A stretch of 7,799 nt of DNA, from contig JAUSIA010000287.1 in NCBI GenBank assembly GCA_030648225.1, positions 1 to 7,799 of the forward strand, written 5' to 3'. The number at the start of each line of letters is the position of its first letter. Position 1 is the stretch's first letter. The notes under the pieces are model-generated. The model did not search any database. It was not told the DNA's origin and worked only from the letters and a program-made list of their open reading frames with translations. Shown here piece after piece: positions 1 through 6,832 of this stretch. Source of the stretch: Ignavibacteria bacterium. Lineage in GTDB: Bacteria; Bacteroidota; Ignavibacteria; Ignavibacteriales; Ignavibacteriaceae. Position numbers and translations under genes: made by a program.

Positions 1-365
1 TTGAAGATTACAAGCATTCTCAGATCATCGTTACAAGGTTATTAAAGAAAAACAATTTTGAAAATATTGTTGTTGTTGAAAACGGTGCCGAAGCTCTTGA
101 TGAAGCAAAGAAACAGAAATATGATCTCATTCTTATGGATATGCAGATGCCGGTGATGAATGGCTTTGAAGCAACAGAAAAAATCAGGCTCCTCCCCGAA
201 TACAAAGACACACCAATTATAGCTCTAACTGCATTTGCAATGAAAGGCGACAGGGAAAAATGCCTTGAAGCCGGTGCAACAGATTACATTCCCAAACCGA
301 TTGACAGTGCAGAGTTTATTGAGAAGGTAAAATATTATACTGTGAGTAAAGTAAGAGCTGTCTAA
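1..365 (+). CDS. Response regulator receiver (REC) domain, 3' part only
   Basis: The reading frame is open from the window edge (first whole codon at base 3) to the TAA at 363-365, giving about 120 residues with the start outside the window. The translation covers nearly a whole CheY-like receiver domain. An acidic Glu-Asp pair lies at the first codons. The phospho-acceptor Asp is in the LILMDMQMP stretch (codon 138-140). The switch Thr is in ALTAFA, and the invariant Lys is in PKP (codon 294-296). Such domains accept a phosphoryl group from a histidine kinase in the cytoplasm and pass the signal on. The DMQMPVMNGFEAT wording is common in receivers of hybrid kinases and in stand-alone CheY-like proteins. 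No DNA-binding or enzymatic output domain follows, because the protein ends about 10 residues after the last receiver helix. It is therefore either a single-domain regulator or the C-terminal receiver of a hybrid kinase; the upstream sequence would decide. Confidence 0.9.
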   Translation, partial: EDYKHSQIIVTRLLKKNNFENIVVVENGAEALDEAKKQKYDLILMDMQMPVMNGFEATEKIRLLPEYKDTPIIALTAFAMKGDREKCLEAGATDYIPKPIDSAEFIEKVKYYTVSKVRAV

Positions 366-412
366 CTATTCTTATAACCTTCTGCTCACTCCAAATATTC
401 TTCAAACTTTAG

Positions 413-420
413 TAACTTTG
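413..420 (+). promoter_or_regulatory. Candidate -7 promoter box upstream of gltX
   Basis: TAACTTTG matches the TAnnTTTG -7 consensus of Bacteroidota-type housekeeping sigma factors and sits 25 bases upstream of the gltX ATG, in the 80-base gap after the receiver gene. I see no good TTTG-type -33 element at the expected 19-20 base spacing, so the assignment rests on one box and its location. If real, gltX has its own promoter and a very short leader. Confidence 0.4.
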
Positions 421-445
421 AATAACAAAATCAGTTTTTCTAAAA

Positions 446-1921
446 ATGATAAGTAACATTGTAAGAACAAGATTTGCACCCAGTCCGACAGGTTATCTTC
501 ACGTAGGTGGTTTGAGAACTGCTTTGTATAATTACCTCTTTGCAAAGAGGAACAATGGAAAATTTATACTTCGAATTGAAGATACAGACAGAGCAAGATA
601 TGTTGAAGGAGCTATAGAAAATCTTATCTCAACTTTAAAATGGGCAGGTTTATATTTTGATGAAGGTCCCGGCGTTGAAGGTGAATTCGCTCCATATTTA
701 CAATCGGAAAGATTAAATATTTATAAAGAGCATGCAGAACATCTTATAAAAGAGAAGAAAGCTTATTATTGTTTCTGTTCCCAGGAAAGACTTAATGAAC
801 TTAGGGAGAAACAGCAAAAAGAAGGTCTGCAGCCAAAATATGATAAGCACTGTCTCGGGCTTTCAAAGGATGAAGTTGAAAAAAAACTTGCTGATAATGA
901 AAGACATGTAATAAGATTAAATGTTCAACCTGGTGAAAATATAATTGTTGATGATGTAATAAGAGGAAGAGTTGAATTCAACAGCGATGTTGTTGATGAC
1001 CAGGTTTTAATTAAGAGTGATGGGTATCCAACCTATCATCTTGCAAATGTAGTTGATGATCATTTAATGAAGATAACTCATGTAATTCGCGGAGAAGAAT
1101 GGCTCTCATCTACACCAAAACACATTTTGCTTTATGATTTCTTTGACTGGGAAAAACCTGTTTTTGCTCACCTCCCTCTCCTGCTTAATCCCGATAGATC
1201 AAAACTGAGTAAACGCCAGGGAGATGTTGCTGTTGAAGACTACAGGGCAAAAGGATATTTGAAAGAAGCTTTGATAAATTTTGTTGCGCTGCTTGGATGG
1301 ACAGCAGGTGATGATAAGGAATTTTATTATTTAAATGAACTGAAAGAAAAATTTTCTCTTGAAAGAGTTAATAAGGCAGGTGCTGTTTTTAATGTTGAGA
1401 AACTAAACTGGCTGAATGCAGAACATCTGAGAAAAAAAGAAAACTCTGAGATTCTTATATTACTAAAAGAAGAATTATCAGGCTCAAAGTATAAAAATCA
1501 AAATTATACTGATGAGTATCTTCTGAAAGTAATTGAAGCAATGAAAGAGAGAGTTATTTTTGTAAAAGATTATTTAGAAAAGAGTCCCTACTTTTTTGAA
1601 ACGCCTGGAGAGTATGATGAATCAGTTGCTGCTAAAAGATGGAAAGATAATTCTCCTGAACTGATGAAAAAATTAGTTGAGAAGTTTCAGAAACTGGAAA
1701 ATCCAGTTAAAGAAGATTATGAAAATACTCTTAAGGAAACTGCGGCTGAACTTGAAGTTGAAAACGGAGATTTAATTCATCCTTTAAGATTAGCTGTTTC
1801 CGGTATTGGGGCTGGGCCCGGAGTTTTTGATATAGTTGATATTCTTGGAAAAGAGGAATCAATTAAAAGAATTAATAAAGCAATAGAATTAATTCCTCAG
1901 AGCAGTACTATTAAATCATAA
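446..1921 (+). CDS. gltX: Glutamyl-tRNA synthetase (GluRS, class I)
   Basis: This cytoplasmic enzyme charges tRNA-Glu with glutamate using ATP. The 491-residue length is normal for bacterial GluRS. The class I signatures are clear: APSPTGYLHVGG (HIGH-type motif HVGG, residues 19-22), the RIEDTD stretch (43-48) typical of the GluRS/GlnRS family, and KLSKR (253-257, KMSKS type). The HVIRGEEWLSSTPKH segment (212-226) is also typical of the family. The region after about residue 320 corresponds to the helical anticodon-binding part. A cysteine cluster C109-x-C111-x24-C136 has the spacing of the zinc site in E. coli GluRS. The usual His two residues after the third Cys is Gly here, but Y132 is placed as the Tyr ligand seen in GluQ-RS, so zinc binding is possible. 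The ATG at 446 fits the family N-terminus; it has an A-rich upstream context and no Shine-Dalgarno sequence. Whether the enzyme also mischarges tRNA-Gln cannot be read here, but glnS next door makes that unnecessary. Confidence 0.97.
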   Translation: MISNIVRTRFAPSPTGYLHVGGLRTALYNYLFAKRNNGKFILRIEDTDRARYVEGAIENLISTLKWAGLYFDEGPGVEGEFAPYLQSERLNIYKEHAEHLIKEKKAYYCFCSQERLNELREKQQKEGLQPKYDKHCLGLSKDEVEKKLADNERHVIRLNVQPGENIIVDDVIRGRVEFNSDVVDDQVLIKSDGYPTYHLANVVDDHLMKITHVIRGEEWLSSTPKHILLYDFFDWEKPVFAHLPLLLNPDRSKLSKRQGDVAVEDYRAKGYLKEALINFVALLGWTAGDDKEFYYLNELKEKFSLERVNKAGAVFNVEKLNWLNAEHLRKKENSEILILLKEELSGSKYKNQNYTDEYLLKVIEAMKERVIFVKDYLEKSPYFFETPGEYDESVAAKRWKDNSPELMKKLVEKFQKLENPVKEDYENTLKETAAELEVENGDLIHPLRLAVSGIGAGPGVFDIVDILGKEESIKRINKAIELIPQSSTIKS

Positions 1922-1929
1922 TGATTTTT

Positions 1930-2090
1930 TATGTCATCCCTAAAGGGATTTTGTTTATTTATTTTTGTTCATTTTTCTATAAATATGTCATCATCCCTCC
2001 GGGTTTATCAAATTTCAAATCCTGAAGGGATGATATAATTATAGTTAAGAATATCCCAAATAGAATTAAAATCCCTTTAGGGATGATATA
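1930..2090. repeat. Nested inverted-repeat island (four CATCCCT/AGGGATG modules)
   Basis: The gap between gltX and glnS holds four related modules. A (1930-1952) and D (2068-2090) are inverted copies: 19 bases are exact and 23 match with one mismatch. Each is itself a small palindrome of the ATCCCTnnAGGGAT type. B (about 1984-2006) and C (about 2012-2036) lie inside them, also in opposite orientations, sharing TCATCCCT versus AGGGATGA cores and a looser match beyond. The order A-B-C-D with A/D and B/C as pairs means the region could fold as one long foldback or as separate hairpins. There is no ORF of any length in the gap. Sequences like this resemble dispersed intergenic palindromes that I recall from Ignavibacteria and Bacteroidota genomes, but that comparison is from memory. 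Confidence 0.8.
1936..1957 (+). terminator. Possible rho-independent terminator after gltX
   Basis: Fifteen bases after the gltX stop, ATCCC-TAAA-GGGAT forms a short hairpin (five pairs, three of them G-C, four-base loop; alternatively six pairs with a two-base loop) followed at once by a T-rich run (TTTTGTTTATTT). This has terminator shape but the stem is weak. The same sequence is the left outer arm of the repeat cluster at 1930-2090, so a terminator role may be incidental. Confidence 0.35.
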
Positions 2091-2149
2091 TTGATTAAGT
2101 GATAAACTCATCTGGTTTTATTATATAAAGTATTAGAAATCTAAAATAT

Positions 2150-3847
2150 ATGAGCACTACTGAAAAAGAAAATCCGGAAGTTAAACCTTCAAATTTTATA
2201 AGAGAAATAATTGATGAGTATCTGAGCAAAGGAAGATTTAACAAAGTAATTACCCGCTTCCCTCCCGAACCGAATGGTTATCTTCACATTGGACATGCAA
2301 AATCAATTTGCCTTAACTTTGGTCTGGCTAAAGATTATAATGGCCAATGCAATCTTCGTTTTGATGATACAAATCCTGAAACAGAAGAAGTTGAATATGT
2401 TGAATCAATTAAAGAAGATATTAAGTGGCTCGGTTTTGACTGGGGCGACAGGGAGTTTTATGCTTCAGATTATTTTGATCAGCTTTATGATTATGCCGTA
2501 GCGCTAATAAGAAAAGGAAAAACTTATGTTGATTCTTCAACAACCGAAGAGATAAAAAATATGCGGGGAACTCTCACTGAACCGGGAAAAGAAAGCCCTT
2601 ACAGGAAAAGGAGCGTTGAGGAAAACCTTACTCTATTCAGACAAATGAAAAATGGTGAGTTCAAAGATGGAGAGCATGTTTTAAGAGCAAAGATTGATAT
2701 GTCTTCTCCAAATATGAATATGCGCGATCCGATTATGTATAGAATAAGGCATGCTCATCACCACAGAACCGGAGATAAATGGTGCATCTATCCAATGTAC
2801 GACTGGGCTCATGGTCAGTCTGATTCAATTGAGGGAATAACTCACTCAGTCTGCACACTTGAGTTTGAAAATCATAGACCATTGTACGACTGGTTTATTG
2901 ATGAATTGGAAATTCATCATCCGCAGCAAATAGAGTTTGCAAGATTGAATCTTAATTATACTGTAATGAGCAAACGTAAACTTCTTCAGCTTGTTGAAGA
3001 AGGTTATATTTCCGGTTGGAATGACCCAAGGATGCCAACCATTTCAGGTTTAAGGAGAAGAGGATATACTCCTGAATCTATCAGGAACTTTTCTGAAAGA
3101 GTTGGAGTTGCCAAACGTGATAATGTAATTGATGTTGCTTTACTTGAACACAGTGTTAGAGAAGATCTCAACAAAAATGCTCAGAGAGTAATGGCAGTTC
3201 TCAAACCTTTGAAAGTTGTAATAACTAATTATCCTGATGATAAGGTTGAAGAACTTGATGCGGTTAATAATCCTGAAGATCCTTCAATGGGAACAAGAAA
3301 AGTTCCTTTCTCAAAAATTATCTTTATAGAAAAAGATGATTTTATGGAGAATCCTCCTAAAAAATATTACAGACTTTCTCCCGGTAATGAAGTTAGATTA
3401 AGATATGCTTACATAATTAAGTGTGTTGATGTTATTAAAGATTCAAATGGTGAGGTAACTGAACTTCACTGCACTTATGATCCTGAAACTAAAAGCGGTT
3501 CAGGAAATACTCGCAGCGTTAAAGGAACAATCCATTGGGTTTCATCAGATCATGCCATTGATGTTGAAGTGCGTTTATATGACAGGCTTTTTAGTAAAGA
3601 AAATCCTGAAGAAGATAAGGATGTTGATTTCAAACAGTACATCAATCCAAAGTCACTTGAAGTAATTAAAAACTGTAAGCTTGAACCATATCTAAAAAAT
3701 GCAAAGCCAGGTGATAGATTTCAATTCGAACGGTTAGGTTATTTTTGTATAGATACTGTTGACAACAAAGAATATACTCTTGTATTTAACAGAACTGTAC
3801 CTCTGAGAGATACCTGGAGTAAGATAGAGAAGTCCCAAAAGAAATAG
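2150..3847 (+). CDS. glnS: Glutaminyl-tRNA synthetase (GlnRS, class I)
   Basis: This cytoplasmic enzyme charges tRNA-Gln directly with glutamine, bypassing the Glu-tRNA-Gln amidotransferase route. At 565 residues it is close to E. coli GlnRS (554). The order is an N-terminal tail (1-30), the class I catalytic core with [12 protein letters not shown] (HIGH 46-49), RFDDTNP (70-76) and the VMSKRK loop (272-277), then the two beta-barrel anticodon domains from about residue 345 to the end. Compared by eye with E. coli GlnRS, D72 and Y217 fall where the glutamine-specifying Asp66 and Tyr211 lie, at a constant offset of six. [17 protein letters not shown] and [14 protein letters not shown] are strongly GlnRS-like and separate it from GluRS. 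The ATG at 2150 is preceded by AT-rich sequence with no Shine-Dalgarno site. Bacterial glnS genes derive from an ancient transfer from eukaryotes (established knowledge). The paralogue gltX lies 228 bases upstream on the same strand. Confidence 0.97.
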   Translation: MSTTEKENPEVKPSNFIREIIDEYLSKGRFNKVITRFPPEPNGYLHIGHAKSICLNFGLAKDYNGQCNLRFDDTNPETEEVEYVESIKEDIKWLGFDWGDREFYASDYFDQLYDYAVALIRKGKTYVDSSTTEEIKNMRGTLTEPGKESPYRKRSVEENLTLFRQMKNGEFKDGEHVLRAKIDMSSPNMNMRDPIMYRIRHAHHHRTGDKWCIYPMYDWAHGQSDSIEGITHSVCTLEFENHRPLYDWFIDELEIHHPQQIEFARLNLNYTVMSKRKLLQLVEEGYISGWNDPRMPTISGLRRRGYTPESIRNFSERVGVAKRDNVIDVALLEHSVREDLNKNAQRVMAVLKPLKVVITNYPDDKVEELDAVNNPEDPSMGTRKVPFSKIIFIEKDDFMENPPKKYYRLSPGNEVRLRYAYIIKCVDVIKDSNGEVTELHCTYDPETKSGSGNTRSVKGTIHWVSSDHAIDVEVRLYDRLFSKENPEEDKDVDFKQYINPKSLEVIKNCKLEPYLKNAKPGDRFQFERLGYFCIDTVDNKEYTLVFNRTVPLRDTWSKIEKSQKK

Positions 3848-3863
3848 TTTACTAGCATTAAAC

Positions 3864-4092
3864 TATTCCGTTGGAATAATGGAATAGTGGAATAATGGTT
3901 GAGACTTAGAATTAAAAATCCAATTAACAAACAACAAATAAATATCAATTTTCAAACAGCTAAAACGAGTGGTTTCAGATTTTGAATTTGTTTTTTGGTT
4001 CTTATCTGTTTTTGGGAACTTATTGATTGGGATTTCTTTCAACATCATTCCAATACTCCATTACTCCATTACTCCACTATTCCATTACAACC
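3864..4092. repeat. Foldback element with octamer arrays at both ends
   Basis: After glnS there are 388 bases without a gene, and most are this element. The left end has three octamers of the form GGAATA(A/G)T (3873-3896), entered through a perfect hairpin TATTCC-GTT-GGAATA (3864-3878). The right end carries five related octamers in the opposite orientation (4044-4083, read on the minus strand as GGAATAGT, GGAGTAAT twice, GGAGTATT and GGAATGAT), flanked by a GGTT/AACC match. The roughly 150 bases between also look inverted: the left half is rich in CAAACAACAAATAA-like A/C sequence and the right half in TTTGTTTTTTGGTT-like T/G sequence. Short open frames across it are repeat-derived and not genes. 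The remaining bases 4093-4235 are AT-rich leader of the next gene, where I see no clear promoter. The element resembles intergenic repeats rather than an insertion sequence; no transposase is present. Confidence 0.75.
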
Positions 4093-4235
4093 TTGTGAGA
4101 CATCCATTTTTTTATTGCTTCTAATTGAAACATCACAACATAAAAATCATTTGAAAAGAAATAAAAAAAACGATAATTCAAGGCGGCATATTACTTGTCA
4201 AACTTCCTAAAAATAAAAGAAAATGCTGATTAAAA

Positions 4236-4871
4236 ATGAATAACTACTCGAACTATTCCGCTAAAGAAATACTTTTAGAATACTACATAGATAATGGCTG
4301 CGTAAGACAGGCAAATGAAAATTATTATGGTGCAATTTTTTGTTTTACAAAAGCCTTGGAAATCTCTCCAAATTTTGCTGAAGCATATTTACGCAGAGGT
4401 ATAGTAAGAGGAATATTACAGGATTTTACCGGTGCTGTAAGTGATTTTTCAAAAGCTATTGTGCAAAATCCGAATTATACAGATGCATATTTTAACAGAG
4501 GGCTTCTCTGGTACAGATCCGGAATAAATATAAATGCTCTTGAAAATTTTCTGAAAGTAACCGAAATAGATCCGGGTTATAGTGGTGTTTATATTTTAAT
4601 CGGTGATGTTTACTGGAAAGAAAAAGATTATGCACAGGCAGTTAAATATTATACTCAGGCAATAGAAACCGAGCCGGCAAATATGAGTGCATATTATAAA
4701 CGTGCTCATGCTAAAAGAGTTTTAATGGATTATGATAGTGCCCTTGATGATTTTAATAAGTTTATTATGCTTAATCCTAATGTTGGGCAGATTACATTAA
4801 CAAAAGCAATAAGAAAATTATTCAAGAAAGAAATTAAGGAAGCACGTTTCAGTTTCAGCAGTCTTAATTGA
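4236..4871 (+). CDS. Tetratricopeptide (TPR) repeat protein
   Basis: The 211-residue protein is almost entirely TPR units of 34 residues. A first, partly diverged unit ends at about residue 46 (YYGAIFCFTKALEISPN). Four canonical units follow at about 47-80, 81-114, 115-148 and 149-182, each with the A-Y/G-Y-A-P pattern and ending in NPN, DPG, EPA and NPN. Residues 183-211 form a basic, probably helical cap. There is no signal peptide or membrane segment, so it should be cytoplasmic and act as a protein-binding scaffold; no partner or enzymatic domain is visible. The ATG at 4236 lies in the context TTAAAAATG, like that of gltX, without a Shine-Dalgarno site. A TTGA overlap at its stop and a short gap link it to the small membrane protein downstream, which could be its partner. 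The specific role is unknown. Confidence 0.9.
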   Translation: MNNYSNYSAKEILLEYYIDNGCVRQANENYYGAIFCFTKALEISPNFAEAYLRRGIVRGILQDFTGAVSDFSKAIVQNPNYTDAYFNRGLLWYRSGININALENFLKVTEIDPGYSGVYILIGDVYWKEKDYAQAVKYYTQAIETEPANMSAYYKRAHAKRVLMDYDSALDDFNKFIMLNPNVGQITLTKAIRKLFKKEIKEARFSFSSLN

Positions 4872-4907
4872 TTAAACACTTATTATTCTTTAATATTACA
4901 AGTGTAA

Positions 4908-4914
4908 AAGAGGG
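4908..4914 (+). promoter_or_regulatory. Ribosome binding site deciding the start of the small membrane protein
   Basis: AAGAGGG lies seven bases before the ATG at 4922. It is one of only two good Shine-Dalgarno-like sites in the window. It argues for starting the downstream protein at 4922 rather than at the in-frame TTG at 4868 that overlaps the TPR stop codon. Confidence 0.55.
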
Positions 4915-4921
4915 TAAACAA

Positions 4922-5185
4922 ATGTTCTCATTAAGAAGTTTATATTTTCTTTGGCTGATTCTTCATATTACAGCTTTGATTTTCTCAGGCTGGTTTGATA
5001 AAGTTACAATTAAAAAAGGTGCGTCCTGGAGTGAACTTATTGGCTATTCAAGCAAATTTTTCCCCATCCAGACTTTAGATTTAGCTTACTATGATATTAC
5101 CGAATTCATAATCTACTATGCTATTCTCCCCTACTATGCTTATAAATTTATGAGCACAGTTTACATGTGGGGAAAGAAGTACTAA
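4922..5185 (+). CDS. Small two-helix membrane protein, unknown function
   Basis: An 87-residue protein is read from the ATG at 4922. A hydrophobic helix spans about residues 6-23 (SLYFLWLILHITALIFSG). A second hydrophobic, tyrosine-rich segment spans about 59-80 (EFIIYYAILPYYAYKF inside it). Between them is a loop of about 35 residues with Lys, Asp and Trp, and the short C-terminal tail ends in KKY. This looks like an inner-membrane hairpin protein. I do not recognise a family. The frame extends upstream to a TTG at 4868 that overlaps the TPR gene stop (TTGA). That would add 18 residues, but the extension is less likely because a Shine-Dalgarno-like AAGAGGG precedes 4922. The spacing of 50 bases to the TPR gene on the same strand suggests co-transcription and possibly a functional pair. 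No conservation evidence is available, so treat it as a probable gene. Confidence 0.65.
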   Translation: MFSLRSLYFLWLILHITALIFSGWFDKVTIKKGASWSELIGYSSKFFPIQTLDLAYYDITEFIIYYAILPYYAYKFMSTVYMWGKKY

Positions 5186-5216
5186 GCAGTTCGCAGTATG
5201 CAGTCTACAGTAGGCA
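5186..5216. repeat. Heptamer tandem repeat (GCAGTNN) abutting a stop codon
   Basis: Directly after the TAA of the membrane protein come GCAGTTC, GCAGTAT, GCAGTCT, ACAGTAG and GCA, i.e. 4.4 copies of a seven-base unit with a fixed (G/A)CAGT core and variable last two bases. A run of A (AAAAAAAAAA, 5216-5225) follows. The array sits in the gap before tRNA-Leu. Heptamer tandem repeats in intergenic DNA are known from cyanobacteria (STRR sequences); relatedness is not implied. Confidence 0.75.
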
Positions 5217-5292
5217 AAAAAAAACTCACTTTTTACATTTCCTAAATTGTATAACACAAGTCAATGAACAATTCTTGTATTAATGAATAGCG

Positions 5293-5323
5293 TTGCTCAA
5301 ACATTTAAACTTTATTAACTTTA
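5293..5323 (+). promoter_or_regulatory. Candidate promoter for tRNA-Leu
   Basis: TTG at 5293-5295 and TAACTTTA at 5316-5323 are spaced 20 bases apart. This resembles the TTTG / TAnnTTTG promoter of Bacteroidota-type sigma factors, with the last base of the -7 box off consensus. The -7 box ends 19 bases before the mature tRNA 5' end, leaving a short leader for RNase P removal. It is supported only by motif and position. Confidence 0.4.
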
Positions 5324-5342
5324 CGATAAATGAAAAAGAAAA

Positions 5343-5428
5343 GCCGAAGTGGCGGAATTGGTAGACGCGCTGGACTCAAAATCCAGTCTGGCTTACACCA
5401 GGTGCCGGTTCGAGTCCGGCCTTCGGTA
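5343..5428 (+). tRNA. tRNA-Leu, anticodon CAA
   Basis: A full class II cloverleaf can be drawn. The acceptor arm pairs 5343-5349 (GCCGAAG) with 5421-5427 (CTTCGGT), where the first pair is G-U and the other six are Watson-Crick. The D arm is at 5352-5368 with the GG of the loop. The anticodon stem is CTGGA/TCCAG, around the loop CTCAAAA with CAA at 5377-5379. A long variable arm with its own CTGG/CCAG stem (5387-5403) marks it as Leu/Ser type. The T arm is GCCGG-TTCGAGT-CCGGC (5404-5420). The discriminator base is A at 5428, as required for tRNA-Leu. CCA is not encoded (the next bases are CAT), so a CCA-adding enzyme is needed. The product reads the UUG codon and probably is a single-gene transcript. 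No second tRNA follows. Confidence 0.96.
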
Positions 5429-5627
5429 CATAATTCATATAGAAAAACACTCTCTATTATTTAAGTAAACTATTCAGCGAATCGCTTTCTAAACGACATT
5501 CATTTTTTTTCCGAAATATCAACTCCTCAAATTAAATTTTATAAATTAGGATAATTGAATGTTGATAGGAATTGAGTTAATTTTTCAATTGTTAAGTAAA
5601 TACTCAGGATATTAATGTTATTAATGT

Positions 5628-6720
5628 ATGTCTAATCACTTTTCCTTTCACAGAATTAATTCCAAACTGAAAATTCATTTACTGATATTTTTCATATTTA
5701 GCACCTCAACAACAGCTCAGGAAAATTATTTTTATACAAACAAAGCTTATGGCAGCGAGTCTCTTTTCAATCCCCTTACATTATTTATAAATGGTGGTTA
5801 TGATATCTGCCAGCTTCAATCTGTTTCAAACAGGATTGGAGATCATCAATATAATAAAATTGCTAAGGTTGTATTCAGAAAACCTGGGAGATCCTTTCAA
5901 CAGTATCTCTAATTATGGATGGAATAATCTTCTTAGGACTGAACTCCTGCCACTTAGTTTTACAAAAGATAAAATGCAATGGATTCCTAATTACCTGCAT
6001 CATCTTATTGGCGGAGGTATGCTGTATACTGCAATGAAAGAATGGTACAAGGAACACAACTTCCCTTTACCCTGGCTTTTTTCCTCCGTTACGGTTATGG
6101 GTCAGTATTTATTTAACGAAGTTATGGAAACCGGCCCACATGAAGGTTATAGTGTAGATGAAGTAGTAGACATTTATATTTTCGACCTCGGCGGTATTAT
6201 TCTTTTCAGGTTTGATTCTATAAACGAATTCTTCAGTAAAACATTAAATCTTTCCGATTGGTCATTGCAATCTTATGTTACCAAATGGGAGGGTAAATGC
6301 CGGACAGTATTTTTCAATTAAATGGAAATACCCTTTTTCGGATGATTATTATATGTTCTACAGATTTGGAATAGGTGCATTGTGGGGTGTTTCAAAAAAA
6401 TAGATTCAACAGATTTTTTTTCTGTAGGTATTGGTTTTAAAACCAAACACTTAGTTGATGTTAACAAAGCTTATCGCCAAAGAACAATTGAAACAAGCTG
6501 GTATGCAGGAATATTTTATGATAGAAATAATTCTCTTCTTGCATCTCTGGTTATGAGCGGTGTAAAAGAATATTTCTGTATGATTGATATTTAGCAGGGA
6601 ATAATTAATATGGGAACGTTTTCACCCGGAATCCAGACAGTAATTGGAAGAAACGGAAATATAACTTTCGGTTTTTCTACAAGATACATGTTAGGTTTGG
6701 GATACGAAACTTATTATTGA
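5628..6720 (+). pseudogene. Decayed gene for a secreted or outer-membrane-type protein
   Basis: One protein of about 363 residues can be rebuilt across three frames. From the ATG at 5628 it has a basic N-region, a hydrophobic core and a TTAQE cleavage-like site (about residue 31), then a NPLTLFINGGYD stretch. Near 5877 an extra base breaks the frame; joined, it reads VVF-ENLGDPFNSI. The second frame carries PNYLHHLIGGGMLYTAMKEWY and a NEVMETGPHEGYSVDEVVD stretch. An extra A near 6295 shifts it again (WEG-NAGQYFSIKWKYPF). The A run at 6394-6400 has lost one A (GVSKK-IDSTDFF). A TAG at 6592-6594 then interrupts the last part, which stays open as INMGTFSPGIQTVIGRNGNITFGFSTRYMLGLGYETYY to TGA at 6718-6720. 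The alternating strand-like C-terminal part suggests an outer-membrane barrel. The N-H-GG-Y and later NE...S..D pattern faintly recalls DUF3943, a guess from memory. Neighbouring long ORFs are intact, so sequencing error is unlikely to explain four lesions. Confidence 0.85.
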
Positions 6721-6832
6721 CAAATCTGAATAGAAACAATTATAAAATTTAGGGACAAAAATTTACTCCAAATTAAATAAGCATTAAAAGAAATTATTTT
6801 GTAGTTTCTCTTAAAATTTATTCAAGGTTTTC

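Noticed and set aside
1930..2090. CRISPR array in the gltX-glnS gap
   Set aside because: The modules alternate in orientation, differ in sequence and have irregular spacing; there are no uniform direct repeats or cas genes.
3739..4048. Two minus-strand open frames overlapping the glnS end and the repeat element
   Set aside because: One is antisense to glnS and both read through the octamer repeat; neither has family features or a ribosome site.
3864..4092. Insertion sequence with terminal inverted repeats
   Set aside because: There is no transposase or remnant inside and no target-site duplication that I can see; the ends are tandem arrays.
3995..4210. 71-codon open frame across the post-glnS gap
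   Set aside because: Its translation is the octamer repeat read as repeated His-Tyr-Ser-Thr-Pro-Leu-like residues, plus AT-rich flank; it is repeat-derived.
4223..4243. Six-codon ORF (ATG at 4223) overlapping the TPR start out of frame
   Set aside because: It has no ribosome site and its length is expected by chance in AT-rich DNA; there is no evidence of leader-peptide control.
4868..4921. TTG-started N-terminal extension of the small membrane protein overlapping the TPR stop
   Set aside because: The internal ATG at 4922 has a well-spaced AAGAGGG ribosome site and puts the first membrane helix near the N-terminus, so the extension is less likely.
5343..5428. tRNA-Leu 3' end as an attachment site for an integrated element
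   Set aside because: I find no second copy of the tRNA 3' end and no integrase in the window.
5465..5510. Terminator after tRNA-Leu from AGCG-AAT-CGCT
   Set aside because: It has only a four-pair stem, and the T run lies about 20 bases further on, so it is not a convincing intrinsic terminator.
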